Assembly: GCA_009741485.1 (NCBI GenBank)
Contig: CM019215.1
Span: 75,212,658-75,276,657 of the forward strand
Source of the DNA: Malurus cyaneus samueli
Lineage: Eukaryota; Chordata; Aves; Passeriformes; Maluridae
Direction of reading: 5' to 3'
Length of the DNA: 64,000 bases
Shown in pieces: positions 51,794 through 64,000 of this stretch. Under the pieces are notes generated by a model. That model did not search any database, had not been told where the DNA came from, and worked only from the letters and a program-made list of their open reading frames with translations. A program made the translations under genes and the position numbers. Every line of letters begins with the position of its first letter. The stretch's first letter is position 1.

Positions 51794-53630
51794 AATGCAA
51801 AACAACAACAACAAAAATGCAACAAGGATTGTGGTGAGAAAGGATTACTAAATCACTAAAATGCGGATATGATTCAGGCAGTCTCAGCCACAAATCACTA
51901 GAGACCAGCAAAGTACACTGGAGAAATGTTACTAGATGTTTTCCAGGTTTCTCTTTTTTCCAAAAGATGTTATGTTTTACAAATGTTATAAACAGAATAA
52001 TACGCTATACAGGCGTCTTCCCTAAAAGAGGTGTGAGAGAATTAAGTAAAGAGAAATACAGGTCACAAATGGCAGTTTGGATTGGAAACTGAGATTATTG
52101 TTTAATGAATGAAATCAATGATAAAGAAAGGTAGAGATGTGTAGTCATCCTTGCTCTCACTGACAAATGTTGCAAGTCTTAGCCTCATCTATTTTAAGGT
52201 GGGTTCCTGGTTTCCAGGTGGAGCTTTGGTATAACTGCTTACATTTAGTTTTGAAGTCCTAATCTATACTAGAGATTTTTTTTCTTCTCCCACTTTTTTC
52301 CCTTGCAACTTGCAAAGAGGAGAAATGTTTTAAAGCATCTTGCATACCATAACATGGAAACATGGAAACACAATTTTGTTTGAAGGAAGACATACTTGGC
52401 AACAAATATATCAGACTATTTTCAAAAAGAATCCAAAATGTATTGTAATTATATTTGTTTTCCAAATATAACTCAGTATTCATGGGCATTTTTGCCTCTG
52501 TAATCTATAAAACTTCTCTTTGCCTTGAATCAAAGTAATATGAGAGAATTTGGAAAGACCACCCAGACAGAGTATAACATTTTCCCCAGAGTGTTACATG
52601 CTCTGAAAGTCACTGTTTATTAGTTTGAATACATTTTTCTCTTTAAAATGTAGATTTTTAATGGAAGCAATTTTCTACCAACAGAAACATGGATTAAGAA
52701 CTTTCAAAAACCTGAACTAACCACCTGGCTACTTAAGCTGCACAGTAATGTTCCCAAGAATCAAGAGGATTCTGTTCTTACCAGGTGTGAGCGCAGTCAT
52801 ATCCCCTATAAAGTTGCCTATTTCTGCCTGCACATTCCGTTCATGCAGTGCAATAGCAATAACAGTTTCCTCAGTCACACAGGATGAAACGGGAATCTGA
52901 AAATATTTTAACAGTTTAGACTGTCCTTGCAATCTGGTAAAACTGCTAACTCCGCACATAATTGTTGCCTGGGAAGACTATTCCCAGGAGCACTATCTTA
53001 AAAATAGTTCCAGTAATTTATTCCATTACCATGGCTCCCTGAAGCTGCTCGTTAGTTGGACCTAAAGGTTTCCAATGGTGAAATCCAATCAAATTCTCTT
53101 AAGAATCTCATTCATGAGGTCAGAGCACTAGGTAAAGATCCAGCAATGTGTCCTTTATTTGGCCTCAATAAGAAAAGGTTAACAAAAGATTCACAGGGCC
53201 AGAACCTCACTTTCTACTTCTTAATAGCTTAAAGGACTACTTTAAAAAAGGTGACTTTTGAAAAAGGAAATTTATCACAGGGAGTAGCTTTCATCTACCT
53301 GCACTTCCAGCTCTATCTTCTGCTAATCAGATCTCACATACAAAAAATAGCCATACAAATATGATAACCGCTGAAAACTCTGCCCTAAACTGAGGCATAT
53401 TGCTTGACTTTTTTTTTTTTTTTTTTTTCCTGAGAACCAGACCTGTATTTTTCATGATCTTGACACAATTTTATATTAGAATAACTAAGTCATGCACAAA
53501 AGTCTTCGCATGCGAAAAGTTAACAGTGTGGGGAATGAAAGAGAGATGCAGGCGGTTGAATTGCAAAGATACAAAAAGAATCAACAAGCATAAAATATAC
53601 ACAAAAAGAAATGCAAATATATAATCAAAT

Positions 53631-53645
53631 GGGGGGGGGGGGGGG
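53631..53645 (+). repeat. Poly(G) run, 15 bases
   Basis: An uninterrupted run of 15 G in AT-rich surroundings. It could form a G-quadruplex, but run length is often wrong in assemblies. Confidence 0.9.
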
Positions 53646-55929
53646 AAGGAAAAGTGGAGCAACCCCTCTTTAGATTTGTTTTTGTAACCAAATCTTCCTG
53701 GTCTGCCTACTTATTTACACATATCTCACAATATCAGACTGGATTATTTAATTGATCCATCAACAATGTACATAAATTTGGATTCCCACATTCAATATGG
53801 TCAAAAGGATGAAATAACACCTGTATTTGTAGCAATATTTTTCAACTGTATGAATTCCCCAAACTGTTTCATCATATCAGTATTCATGCTAACACATGAA
53901 GACAGTGCTGTTGTTTAAGCTAACACTAAAGTCAAAATTTTCATGTAACCATAGTTTTAAGATCCTAGTTCTTTCCTATTTGTAGCCCTAGTACGATTTT
54001 ATGTAGTCAACACACCTACACCTGTGTGATCAATAATAGGATCACTACAGAAAATTTATGAAATTAGTGAAGCTGTGTGCAAGGTTCTCTTGAGTCTTGT
54101 TGGGTTATTTTATTCCTTTTACACCACATTGCATTTCCTCTGTTCTTATTCCCGTCACATTTCATTGCACTACCTTTTAACATATTCAGTTTGGATTGCA
54201 ACTAGTCTGGTTTCTGAAAAAAGTTCTTTGTTTCATCCCTTGATAGACTTGCTTTTTAAAAAGAAAAATAAAAGCCTGTCTACCCAGGATTTGCAAAGAT
54301 ATAAATAGATATTTTTTATTTCTTTAAAGATTTTATCAATATAGAAAAAAAATCACTTGGAAATTTAAATTGCATAGAAAATCCTGAATCACTAGAGAAC
54401 ACCATGGTTCTGGATAACATTTATTGCAAAAGGCAAACAACCAGACAGATAACAGACATAATAAAAGCAAAAAATCACAAGGGACAATTTATCCTCAGTG
54501 ATTACTACAGACTCTTCTAAACTGTGCAAACAGTAGTTCACAGATCAGGGACCATTAGGGAACATTTTAGCCAGCTCAAGTGCCTAAACACAGTGCCACT
54601 ATGATTCTCTGTGCCCTTAGTATAAAACCAGCTTGTTCTTCACGAGGATGTGGGTCTTCTCTTGGCTCTGTCTGCCAGCCCTGTGAGGATTTTTCAGACA
54701 ACCCCGAGCACCTTAAATGGAACTAGATGTCTGTGTTTGGCAGCAGAGAATTGCTGCCCTGTGTCATGAGACATATCACAGATAGGGTTTTACAGCAGAT
54801 GATGGCATTTAATCACAGCGACTGGATTTACATTCTTCAGAAGAAGCAATGTAAACAGCAGCTGTGTTTATAGCAAATGCAGCCCTCATCACACAGTCTT
54901 AGATATGCTATATATTCTCAGAAATCTCCCATGTTTTACCTCGGGGACTATTTTTCAGAGCATGACTAAGGTCCCCTCAGAAAGCTCTACAGCCCCAAGC
55001 TACACAAGGAATGGTCAGGAGTAGGACACTACCGGATGGCTGTGTCTTTTCTATCTGCAGAAAAGAATCCTCCCTTCCTGTCCACACAGAAGTCTGCCCC
55101 ATCAGTCACCAAAAGGTTTAAGGAAATAATCTTTAACCACTGGGAGCAAGTGTCAAGTATAAAATACAGGAAGACTCAGCAAGTATCTAAGACAAATTGG
55201 AAACAGACATCTGAAAAAGACAGCTGTAATGGGGAGGGAGGAGAGCTGGTGGGTATCTAGTAAAGGAATATCTGAGACCAGGAATAGGATCTAGCACTGA
55301 GAAGAAGTTGGAAATTGACAGTGAAATTAAACTGCTTGAGAGTCCAGTCAGAAGCACAGAGATTAAGATTAGGGAGAGATGTTCAGACCAGCTATGCTAA
55401 TGCTTTGCTGAGTAACATGGTCATCCTACCTACCTAATGCATCTATTATTGAATAAATAATTATTTTCTGCTTAAATTGTTTGCATCCTGCTGACAGAAG
55501 CTCTTTTAAGAAGTAAAAGACAGCTGGAAGAAGTGACCCTGTGAAGGAGGGTCGTTCTTCCCGCTCTATTTCCATTTTCACTATTACTTTCTTTTTTACA
55601 AGTTTCCATGTGTGCCAGCAGCCTATTGGCGATTTTCTTGTTTGCAGAAAGCATTACATACATCTTTGTGTGTCCTCTGGGAGTTTTTTTCATTATTTTC
55701 CCTCTGGTGCCCTGCTAGAGCACCTTGATCTGCTGAGACTTTTCCTGTTCTCTATTCTGCTGTTAAGTCAGTGTTGTCTGTGTTTCTCACACACTCCATA
55801 TCTCTTCATGGATATCCCACCCTCATGCTCTAGAATCTTCTCTGCACAAGCCTTTGTCAGTTTTTCTTAGATGTAATTTCTTATTCCTTCACATACTTAC
55901 ACCCCACATTTTGCAGCTACCAGGACAGT

Positions 55930-56384
55930 TGTCCTGGCTCTGGCCTGGACAGGGTTAATTTTGCAGTAGGTGGGAGGTGGCATGGCCAGGACTCCAAGGT
56001 CATGTCATGGCTGAGGGTAGGCAAAAGGGGCTCTCTCTTTTCCAAGGAGAAGGAGTTCCTTCTGGTTGAGAAAACGTGTCAGGGGAGCCATCCAGTATTG
56101 TTTTATTGTCATGGGCTTTCCGTGTGAATATTTTTGTTTTCTTGTACATTTTATTATTAATATTGCTGCTGCTACTGTTTGTTTTCTTATCTCATTGCTC
56201 TTACCAGTAAACTGTGTTTATTCAATGACTGTTCTTTGCCTTCTGTGCCTCCAATTCTCTCCAGCTCCCCGCAGTGGGGGTGAGGGTGGGAAGGAAGAGA
56301 AGTGGGGGACTAAATGAGTGGCAGCCTGGCTTTGGAGAGCCTTGGGAGAACTAAGCTGAGGAGTACCATTCCTAAACCACAACA
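55930..56384 (+). mobile_element. ERV solo LTR, same broad group as family B
   Basis: Starts TGTCCTGGCTCTGGCCTGGA followed by CAGGGTTAATTTTGCAG, the standard 5' end of an avian ERV LTR. It has a CAGTAAACTGTGTTTATTC block near 56205 where the R/U5 region is expected, then CCAATTCTCTCCAGCTCCCC, and ends CCTAAACCACAACA. Length about 455 bp, with deletions in U3. No internal retroviral region follows and no clear target duplication is visible. The open frame 56066-56317 lies within it and is not a gene. Confidence 0.82.
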
Positions 56385-59300
56385 ACAACACACAGAAGCA
56401 ATCTTTTTAACAGAACAGAAGTTAGAAAAAATCATAAAGCACAAAGAAAAAATGAAATATTTTCCATAACATTTGTTAAGGATTGGGTGAATCTTTAGAT
56501 TTCTGTTGTGGTAACTCAAACCTGAAGTAATTTATTTCTTCACCCATGTGTTTCCCTACCTGTGTCCACATTTCTGCTATTGATCTAATACAGTCTATTG
56601 CAAAAGTCTTGTGTAAACTTTTGTGCATCATTAAGCTTTTTATATCAAGGGATGGATAATAGCTAACAGCATCAAAAATGAATATTTGCTTCCATAAAGA
56701 ACTGCTGGCATTTTATTAATGTATTTCCTTTAGAGATCATTATATTTTGATATGGCTGCTAATTCAAGCAAACATTTTCTGTGTATTTCATTGTTCCTGG
56801 TCATTGTAAAGTATGTGTGCATAAGAAGAGTTTATTTTTCTTGTGTTCATTTGCTTCTACTCTCTCATATTCATAAGAGATCATAATCATAACGGAGCAA
56901 TACAATAGATAAGCAGTATTTTTAGTAGGTAAAATAAATTTAAAATCTCCCATACGGTTTCCATTCCTTCTTAGGGTAAATTTATGAAACACAGATGAAG
57001 ATACTCTTGTTAACCATAGAAAAACAAGGGAATATTCACAGTAATTTTGTGGTTCAGCCTTTGGTGTTCTGTGTGTCTGAATCTCACACAGCAGGGCACA
57101 ACCCCTCCAGAAGATATATTACACAGCAGAAAACATGGATACGTGCAAGATCTTCTTGCTTGTGGGAGCCTTTCTCAGTCAGCTGTACATTACCTGACTT
57201 TCTGAGCAGAGAGTATCATTGATTTCATAACATTTCTCAGAGATATGGAATCTTCATTAAAACAAAAGGAAGATTCTATAATGGCACAGAATCAGGTACC
57301 CTTATGCTGAGAGGCTTGTTAGTAGAATATGTTTGTTAGCTCACTGTTGTTGGATCTGATGGAATCATGGCAAGGTGATGCTTTCAAATATGAGGAGGTG
57401 AGCAAGAAAATATCTGGGACAACTGAACAAATACTTTGTAATACTTGTAATCTAAAAACCTGAACCAAACTTTTCAGAAAATCATGGTAACATCTGTAAT
57501 CTGTGACCATCTGGGTCTCACAAGTAGACTGCATGTAAACCACAAATGGCTGAATCTTTTAAAGCAAAAGCTCTGGATCCTGGACTGGCTTTGTTTTTTG
57601 GTGTCAAGGACGACTTGAGCCAAAGAGGCCTTCCTGCAAGACTGCTATATTGATCCTGAATTATTTTCCATATACAAGGAAATCCTTACTGCTGGACAGG
57701 AGCAGCTCTGTGAATGAATGAATGGCTCTGATAACAGCTTTCCAAGAGAGCTGGAGCAGAAAGGAGCAGGGTAGAGATATGGGCCGTGGTGTGTGGACAC
57801 AGAATGGATGCTGTTCTCCTCTGGGAGAAGCAGCACAAGCAGTCCTGGGAGATCAAGTTTTCTTTTTCAAAGTAAGAGTAAGAGTAGCCTCCAATTTTAA
57901 TTTTATTCTAACACCGAAATCGTAGCAGTGAAGTGGTTAGTGGTTAAAATCCTTCCATCTCCACTTAGAAAGATTTATTTCTGACATTGTTCACATAGTC
58001 TGGCAGAAGACTGAAGATTTACCCCAAAGCATGAGTGCAAATAATAAACTCAGAGTTTTGCCGTTCCTTGTGTCCCTACTTCTTCTACAATGGCTGAAGT
58101 AACCAACCACTAAATCTGGAGCTGCTGGTGTATTTCAGAATAAACACAGTCTCTTTTATCCCTCCATCCTCTAACCAGGGTTTTGAAAGCCTCATTATGT
58201 ACAGCAACAATTCAACTCCTCTTTGTAGTTAGCCCTTTGCCCCAACTTTTCCATAAAAATATAAAGGTACCAGAAGCTGTACATGAAGTTTAATCTTCCT
58301 TGGAAATAATAATCAAAGACAACTTGAGAACTCTTTTAAAATTATTTATTGCATGTCATCCACCATGCTTATGCTTTTTTATAATAAAACCTTCAGTGCA
58401 TTAGCTGTTGACTTGGTAATTACATAGATATAATTCCAGAGACTGAAAAGTTCACAGCAATTTCCTCTTACGTAATTTATGATCACTGATCATTTCAGTT
58501 TGCAAAGGCTGCTCATCTTGAAAGTGATAAGGAGAAAAAATTTCAGTCATTTTAATCAAGCAAATTGTCAAAGAGAGAAAGAAAATTAACTTTTTTTCAG
58601 GTCTGATCACATGAGATAATCACAGGCCATCACATTTCAGGTTATTCTATTTCATTATTTTCATCTTCGTGCATCAGATTGCTTGGGGACCGTTCTGAGT
58701 AACAGAAGTCAGTGACGGTATCTGTAATTTAACTTTTCATTCAGGGAGTAGCTCATGGTTTCTTTGAGTAAACAGTATTGTCCATCAGATTTCAGCCCAT
58801 ATAAAATTCAATGAGCCACATGTTGCTTATGAAAGAAAAAATAAAGATTCTTTACTACAAAGTTCAATAAACATTTTCCTCACCAGACAGATTGGATTTA
58901 TTTTAGAAGATTTTTCAATATTTGCATACGTTTTTTCATGTTTGAAGTTAGCAATGTATATAAAGAGGTGAAAAAGAACTTGTCATATTTGTGTTTTGGG
59001 GGATTTTTGTTATTTTTATGTTCTTTGTTTTTCTTGGACCAGTTTTGCCACCTGTTCATATTGATTTATGGGCCATCAAAAGACAATGAACTATAACATA
59101 AAAAATTTTGTTGCAACATAAATCTGCATGTTTGTTAAAATGACATTGAAATGTGATAATTACAATGAATATTAAGTTAATTAGTCTTTGTTTTCTATGT
59201 TTCCTAATAACATTTTTCTTCTGTGACTGTCATTATCAGTAAAGGCATAGCAAGTTCATCTGTTGAGTATCTTTCCACTTCAGTAAAAGTATAAAGCATG

Positions 59301-61260
59301 ATAATGATAAATTACACAAGTCCGAAATATTTTGAGCTATGTTTTGTTGTCAATCATTTAAAAAGTAAATTGAAATGTGAAATATTTTGTGTTAATTAAA
59401 CAACCATGGTTTAATTAAATTGCCACATTCATCCTTAGATATTAATCCTCCTCACTAGTCCCCTGAGCCCAGAAATGTGGTTTAGAAATCTCCCCAAAAT
59501 CAGATTTGTCTACCGACAAGGACAAGAAAACAGTGGAAGAGTGGAAAATTCTGGGCAGTCCTCCCATATGGGTCAAGACCAACAGTAAAGAAAATTTTTC
59601 TCACATTTCAGTACATCCACTTACTCTCATGGTCAGAAAGAGGCACAGCCAGATAAAAGACTGAGTACCAGTCAGTGTTGTGGCTTCAGTTTTTCGGGTG
59701 TGCTCTCATGCTTCAGTCAAGAAAAAATCTGTTACAGGAGCTGTGGCAATGCACAAATTCCAGCATCTCAAATACTGACAAATAACCAAATTTGAGAGAG
59801 GAGTATTTTATCACTTGCAGGTACCCAAGGTGACAGCAGCACTGGGCAGTGCTGGGTCAGCCTCGGTGCAGGGCAACCAGGACTGCTCTGTGTGGGACAT
59901 GGCTGGTTCCAGTCGCTCCAGGGGCCATAAAACAGGCCACAGCCAAATCTGTCATAAAAATATTTGAAGAAACTCACTCATCAGATTTAGAAATAACATA
60001 TTTAACAATACAAGGAATCAAAGGAAAGATACCTAGGTTTTCCTGCAGTTAGGATGCAATTTGATTGCTTCTTTGAGCACATTGCAAACTTCTGCCTGGT
60101 AATTTTTACAGAAGTTCCTATCTAATTTATCTAGCCAGTGGGTGGTGCTTTCTTTTTCATCTTTTAGGATTTATTAATTTTTTATGCACAGTTTGCTGCT
60201 TAAGCTGATCTAAGAAGGCCACTTAGTGGCAGAAAAGTCTGTATTCTGGCAACAATGTAACTGGGAGTCCCTTCTGTTCATCATAACAGGTGAACAGCAA
60301 TCGGCAGCATGAACTCATACTTTCTTTGATATTATGGAAGTTCTTAATGAATAAAACATTTTAGAACAACTAGGAAAGTGTTTAAAACCTTTCTTTCTGT
60401 GCTGAAGGTTAAGATCATAGGATGAGAAGTTCATTCAGTTTTGACCAAAATGAAAGTAGTCAGTGACAGGCAGAGTCAGGAGCTGCCCACTGCAGGCTGT
60501 GCAAAGCTGTCACACTCAGGGCACAGCCTCACACAGCTCTTCTGGGTTTGTTGCTGGTAGATGGCTGTGGAGCTTGAGCAAGACCACAAGGCTTCTTTTC
60601 ATAGGAAGGACCACAGGGAGTGTTTCCCTGGTCCACTTAGAACACCTAAAGAATGCTGTACAGATACGTGTCAGTTCTGACATTTAATATCTCTTACAAG
60701 CATTCAAATTGCCATTATTGAGTAGATGAATTAATGTATTGCTTTTGTGAAACAAACTTTTTTTACTAATATTCAGGAGTGTGGCAGATTGCTGTATCTC
60801 TTACACCCTTTTCAAGTGCTTGCTTTGTAACTACAATGGTTTACGATGCTCTGTTCTTTTTCTGAGGAGCTGTAAGATGAGAATTGCAAGAGTGCTTGTG
60901 AAGCACAAGCTGGTACACAAGCATCAACTGTTTCTGAACCCTGCTTCTGTTCCAGAATGGTTCTGCTTTATTTTGACAGCTGAATTTTTGTTTTACCATT
61001 TTGATGTATTTCGTGTATGCCTGTTACATATCTTGCTTGCTTGCAAGAGGAGTTATTTGATAGAAGAAATGCAAAACATAAAGGAAGGATAAACATTTGT
61101 TATTTGCTGTCTGCTCATGCAACTTTCACCATTAAGTTTAAAACTATATGTGATAGCCATTTAAATATTTCATACACATATGGTACTGTTTTACATATCC
61201 TATTCTCATCTATGTTCAAGAGTATAATAATACTTGCACTGGCACTTTACAGTCATCTGC
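56385..61260. other. Non-coding stretch without recognised genes
   Basis: AT-rich single-copy DNA. Slightly more GC-rich islands lie at about 59.82-59.94 kb and 60.46-60.62 kb, but I recognise no exon, CpG island or repeat family in them. Confidence 0.6.

Positions 61261-61336
<76 letters not shown>
61261..61336 (+). repeat. ATCT tetranucleotide microsatellite
   Basis: Eleven ATCT units, one phase-shifting insertion of A at about 61305, then about eight more units. It produces the serine-isoleucine-tyrosine-leucine repeat in the open frame 61017-61418, which should not be annotated. Confidence 0.97.
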
Positions 61337-61675
61337 ATGTTGGCTATTTCCAAATCCACTTTGGTATATTGGTATACCACTAATGTCTACTCCCTCTTTG
61401 CCATTTTGTACTTTCTAGAGGTTTATTCTCAGAATCGGATTGTAGGAGATACATTTCAAAGGTTGAATGTATAAATATATAGATACATATATAAAAGTGA
61501 GCAAAAGGCCATCTCATTAGCCAGGTTTATGTTTAACATGTATAATTTTAGCATGTACAGAAATTTATTTTGGTAACTCCTTCATTCTTTAGAAAATCAT
61601 GTGCAGCACTGAAATTTGCCTGAGAAAGTGTTTATATTGGAAATCCTTTTGAAGCTGTAGAAATGACAGTGACCA

Positions 61676-62200
61676 GCCTCATGTTTAATCCTGACTGACA
61701 GCTCAGTTCCACCAGCTGCTTGCTCACTCTCCCACCAGTGGGATGGGCGAGCGAATCAGAAGGGTAAGAGTGAGAAAACTCATGTGTTGAGATCAAGGCA
61801 GTTTAACAGGAAAAGCAAAGCTGCACATGCAAACAAGGAAAAGCCAGGAATTCATTCACCGATTCCCATGGGCAGGAAGGTGATCAGCCACCCCCAGGAA
61901 AGAAGGGAACCATCACACTTATGATGATTTGGGAGACAAATGCCATTGCTCTGAGCATCCCCCCACTTCCTCCATCCACCAGCTTTATATGCTGAGCAAG
62001 GTGCCACACAATCTGGCATGTGCCATGGTCTAGTTGAAAGGGTGGTGTTAGGGCATAGGTTGGACTCGATGGTCTCAGAGATCTTTTCCAACCTAGTTAA
62101 TTCTCTGAATAGCCCTTCAGGCTTTTGGGGTCAGCTGTCCTGGCATTGTTCCCTCCCAGCATTTTGTGCACTCCTGGCTCCCTTCTGGATTCCACTTTAC
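61676..62200 (-). mobile_element. Truncated ERV LTR of family B, interrupted by a CR1
   Basis: On the plus strand it shows the reverse complement of the same LTR group as 21553-22150. In order: CTCATGTTTAATCCTGAC (decayed terminus), CAGCTGCTTGCTCACTCTCC, GAGAAAACTCATGTGTTGAG, CAGTTTAACAGGAAAAGCAA, CCAGCTTTATATGCTGAGCA. A CR1 piece (62022-62108) interrupts it, then it resumes at TTTTGGGGTCAGCTGTCCTGG. It lacks the U3 start (the GGCCTC..CAGCACA part), so it is truncated on the right. It is more diverged from the arm LTRs than they are from each other. Confidence 0.82.
62022..62108 (+). mobile_element. CR1 LINE 3' end inserted in an LTR
   Basis: Starts TGCCATGGTCTAGTTGAA, runs through GGTTGGACTCGATGGTCTCA and ATCTTTTCCAACCTAGTT, and ends ATTCTCTGAA, the CR1 3' terminal octamer type. 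The LTR sequence of 61676-62200 is recognisable immediately on both sides, so this insertion is younger than the LTR. It is a very short 5'-truncated copy, about 87 bp. Confidence 0.88.
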
Positions 62201-62807
62201 ACAGAAAAATCATGCACTTTGCAGAATGCTTAGTGTTCTAATATAAACACCACCTGCCATCAGTGACAATCATGTGGCAAGTTGGATCGTGAAAATCCGG
62301 ACCAAAAAGAAGTCCAACTGCAATTATCAAAAATAAAAATGAGATGAGTGCTGAGTTTTGGTAAGTTTTGTTTTGTTTTATTTTGGAGAGTTTTGTGCTT
62401 CTGTTTTCTGATTTTCCCTGACAAAATCTACCATTCAAATTTTTCAGTGGGGAAAATAAATAAGAAGGAAGATTAAAAAAAGGAAGAAAAAAAGGTATGT
62501 ATTATTCTGACTTCTAAGGTCAGTTCTGATGTTCCAATATCAGCTTCAATAGGACACATTTTGTTGACAGAGTAATGATATTCCTTGTTCATACACAATA
62601 TATATTTTTTATTTTTTCAGTAAGTTTTCCTTTTTAAGTAGGGTTCAAAATTAATAACACTGTGAAGGAGGACAGGATGGGTTCACCACTTTTGAATTTA
62701 ATGATGATCCATATTAGGAAATATGTTATCACATTTATTAATTGTTCATAATCTGCTGTTTACTCATTAAATTAAAACAGTGTCTCCTGTCCATTTCAAG
62801 GGATTTG
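62201..62807. other. Non-coding stretch
   Basis: AT-rich sequence between two mobile elements. I see no gene or repeat that I can name. Confidence 0.6.
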
Positions 62808-62813
62808 ACTGTA

Positions 62814-63482
62814 CTGGTGGTTTGACCTTAGCTGGATGCCAGCTGCCCACCAAGCCGCTCTGTCCAAGCTCTATCTAACTCAGCCACCCCGTTCTGTTTC
62901 AAGGAGATTTCACTTGCCTGGCTCTCTTGATTGCAGCACATTTCACATTCGTGGACAGCCTGTGTGATGCTGTCCATGGTCAGGCCCACCCCCTCAATCA
63001 CAAGCCCATCCCTATGTGTCTTGAAGTAAAGTAGCAGGAATGACACAAACCAGCAAAGAACAAATTTTATAAGGAGCAAGAAGAGTGTGATGATGACCCC
63101 AGCTGGGCCAGTGTTGGAGGCCAATCCTCAAGTATGCTTCTTTTCCTATCCTGATTCGCCCCCCCCAACCTGATGGAATGAAAGTCCTAGACTGTTTTTG
63201 AATATCTGATGGGGTGGATGAAGCCCACGAATTGGGAAAATATCTGTATAAGGACAGATGATAGCAGTAAATGGAAGTGTATAAATATTTTGGGAAGACA
63301 ATAAACCAATTATCTTTCTCTTTGTTTGTGCTCATGCATTTTTTGTTTTCACTTTTGTAAACTGCTTTATCTCAATCTGTGAGTCATTTTCCATCTTATT
63401 TTCTCTCCCCTGTCCAGCTGGGAAGGGAAGTGAAAGAGCAGCTTGGTGAGCACCTGCTGTCCAGCCAAGGTCAACCATCACA
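62814..63482 (+). mobile_element. LTR-like element with long inverted ends
   Basis: The left end reads GGTGGTTTGACCTTAGCTGG, then ATGCCAGCTGCCCACCAAGC. The right end is its imperfect reverse complement (GCTTGGTGAGCACCTGCTGT, CCAGCCAAGGTCAACCATCA, CA). A 6-bp ACTGTA flanks both sides (62808-62813 and 63483-63488). The right part has LTR-like blocks: a TATA-like TGTATAAGG near 63244, AATAAA near 63300, and CTTTATCTCAATCTGTGAGTC followed by TTTTCTCTCCCCTGTCC. The middle holds a 98-residue minus-strand open frame (62828-63124) with a hydrophobic segment of about 25 residues near its start. That might be a retroviral envelope relic, but I cannot confirm it. Confidence 0.55.
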
Positions 63483-63488
63483 ACTGTA

Positions 63489-64000
63489 TGGAATAAAAAC
63501 ATCCTGACTCCATTTCCATTTGTGAAAAACACACAGAAATTTATTATTTTTTTGGTTTTAGAATGAATATGCCAATTATATCTGATCTTTAATAAAATAA
63601 TAATCTTTTTCTTAAGGAAAAACTATTGCAATATGTATTAAATCAGGGCATTTATTCCTTTCAACAAAGAACACATTCTGTACCAAATGGGTTATATTTC
63701 TTATGAAATAGCATGTGGCAATTTCTTGTGTGTCGGTGGTTGCAAATGAAGAAGAAACATTTAATCAACCTATAAATAACTATAAATCACACAATAGTCA
63801 CAACAAATGGCTTTCATTCTTCCCAAAATGAAATTCACATATGTCAGGGTACATCTAAATCGCATTTGAATGCCTGAGATAGAAAACCTTAAAATAAAGT
63901 TTTATTATGGGGATACACACAAAGTTCTACTCTGTGCTGCATTTACAGGATCAATGCTTAAAGCCATAATTAATTTGTCAACAGAACAAAAAGTATATAT
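63489..64000. other. Non-coding stretch at the window end
   Basis: AT-rich sequence with no recognised gene or repeat. Confidence 0.6.

Larger units (their letters stand above)
45426..55929. other. Non-coding stretch without recognised genes
   Basis: About 10.5 kb. It contains an A run (45569-45599), a TA/TG microsatellite (47481-47534), a short CA repeat (51776-51793) and a G run (53631-53645). The stretches near 47.8-48.1 kb and 48.98-49.3 kb are somewhat richer in G and C than their surroundings, but I find no exon or promoter that I can support there. Confidence 0.6.

Noticed and set aside
61017..61418. 133-codon frame with a repeated Ser-Ile-Tyr-Leu motif
   Set aside because: The motif is the translation of the ATCT microsatellite.
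62828..63124. Possible retroviral envelope transmembrane relic on the minus strand
   Set aside because: It has one hydrophobic segment but no other envelope hallmark, and it lies inside what looks like an LTR-type element; not annotated as a gene.
1..64000. CRISPR arrays, bacterial operons, tRNA or rRNA genes
   Set aside because: No spaced direct repeats, no operon-like coding density, and no cloverleaf or rRNA core sequence seen; the CR1 and ERV content marks the DNA as avian nuclear.

Overview
This window looks like non-coding vertebrate nuclear DNA from a bird, most likely a passerine. The evidence is several CR1 LINE fragments with the usual avian 3' end (a TTGGACT..GATCTCAGAG..CTTTTCCAACC type core followed by an ATTCTATGA-like tail) and avian-type ERV solo LTRs (a start like TGTCCTGG..GACAGGGTTAATTTT, or an end like TCTCAACCCATGAGTTTTC..TTAAACCACAACA). 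I found no protein-coding gene, rRNA, tRNA or CRISPR array that I can support. The sequence is AT-rich, the open reading frames are short, and the longer ones lie in repeats or across an assembly gap.

The dominant structure is a very large inverted repeat. Positions 1-13153 reappear as the reverse complement at 14186-27487, separated by a spacer of about 1.03 kb. The pairing holds along the whole length: the sum of matched coordinates drifts smoothly from 27504 at the outer edge to 27339 at the inner edge. Each arm carries the same five mobile elements in mirror order: an LTR with a perfect 5-bp target duplication, a second LTR of another family, a CR1 3' end, a decayed CR1 reverse-transcriptase piece, and a CR1 piece at the inner edge. 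The inner edge of the palindrome lies inside that last CR1. The left arm reaches the first base of the window, so the outer boundary is not visible. This is either a real palindrome or an inverted assembly duplication; the sequence alone does not decide.

From about 27.5 to 64 kb the DNA is mostly single-copy and poor in recognisable repeats. It holds a 693-N gap (39443-40135) whose two flanks are perfect 74-bp reverse complements of each other, a CR1 fragment near 45.1 kb, an ERV LTR at 55.9-56.4 kb, an ATCT microsatellite at 61.3 kb, an LTR with a CR1 inserted in it at 61.7-62.2 kb, and an LTR-like element with inverted ends at 62.8-63.5 kb. There is no gene network to describe; the biological interest lies in the chromosome structure.
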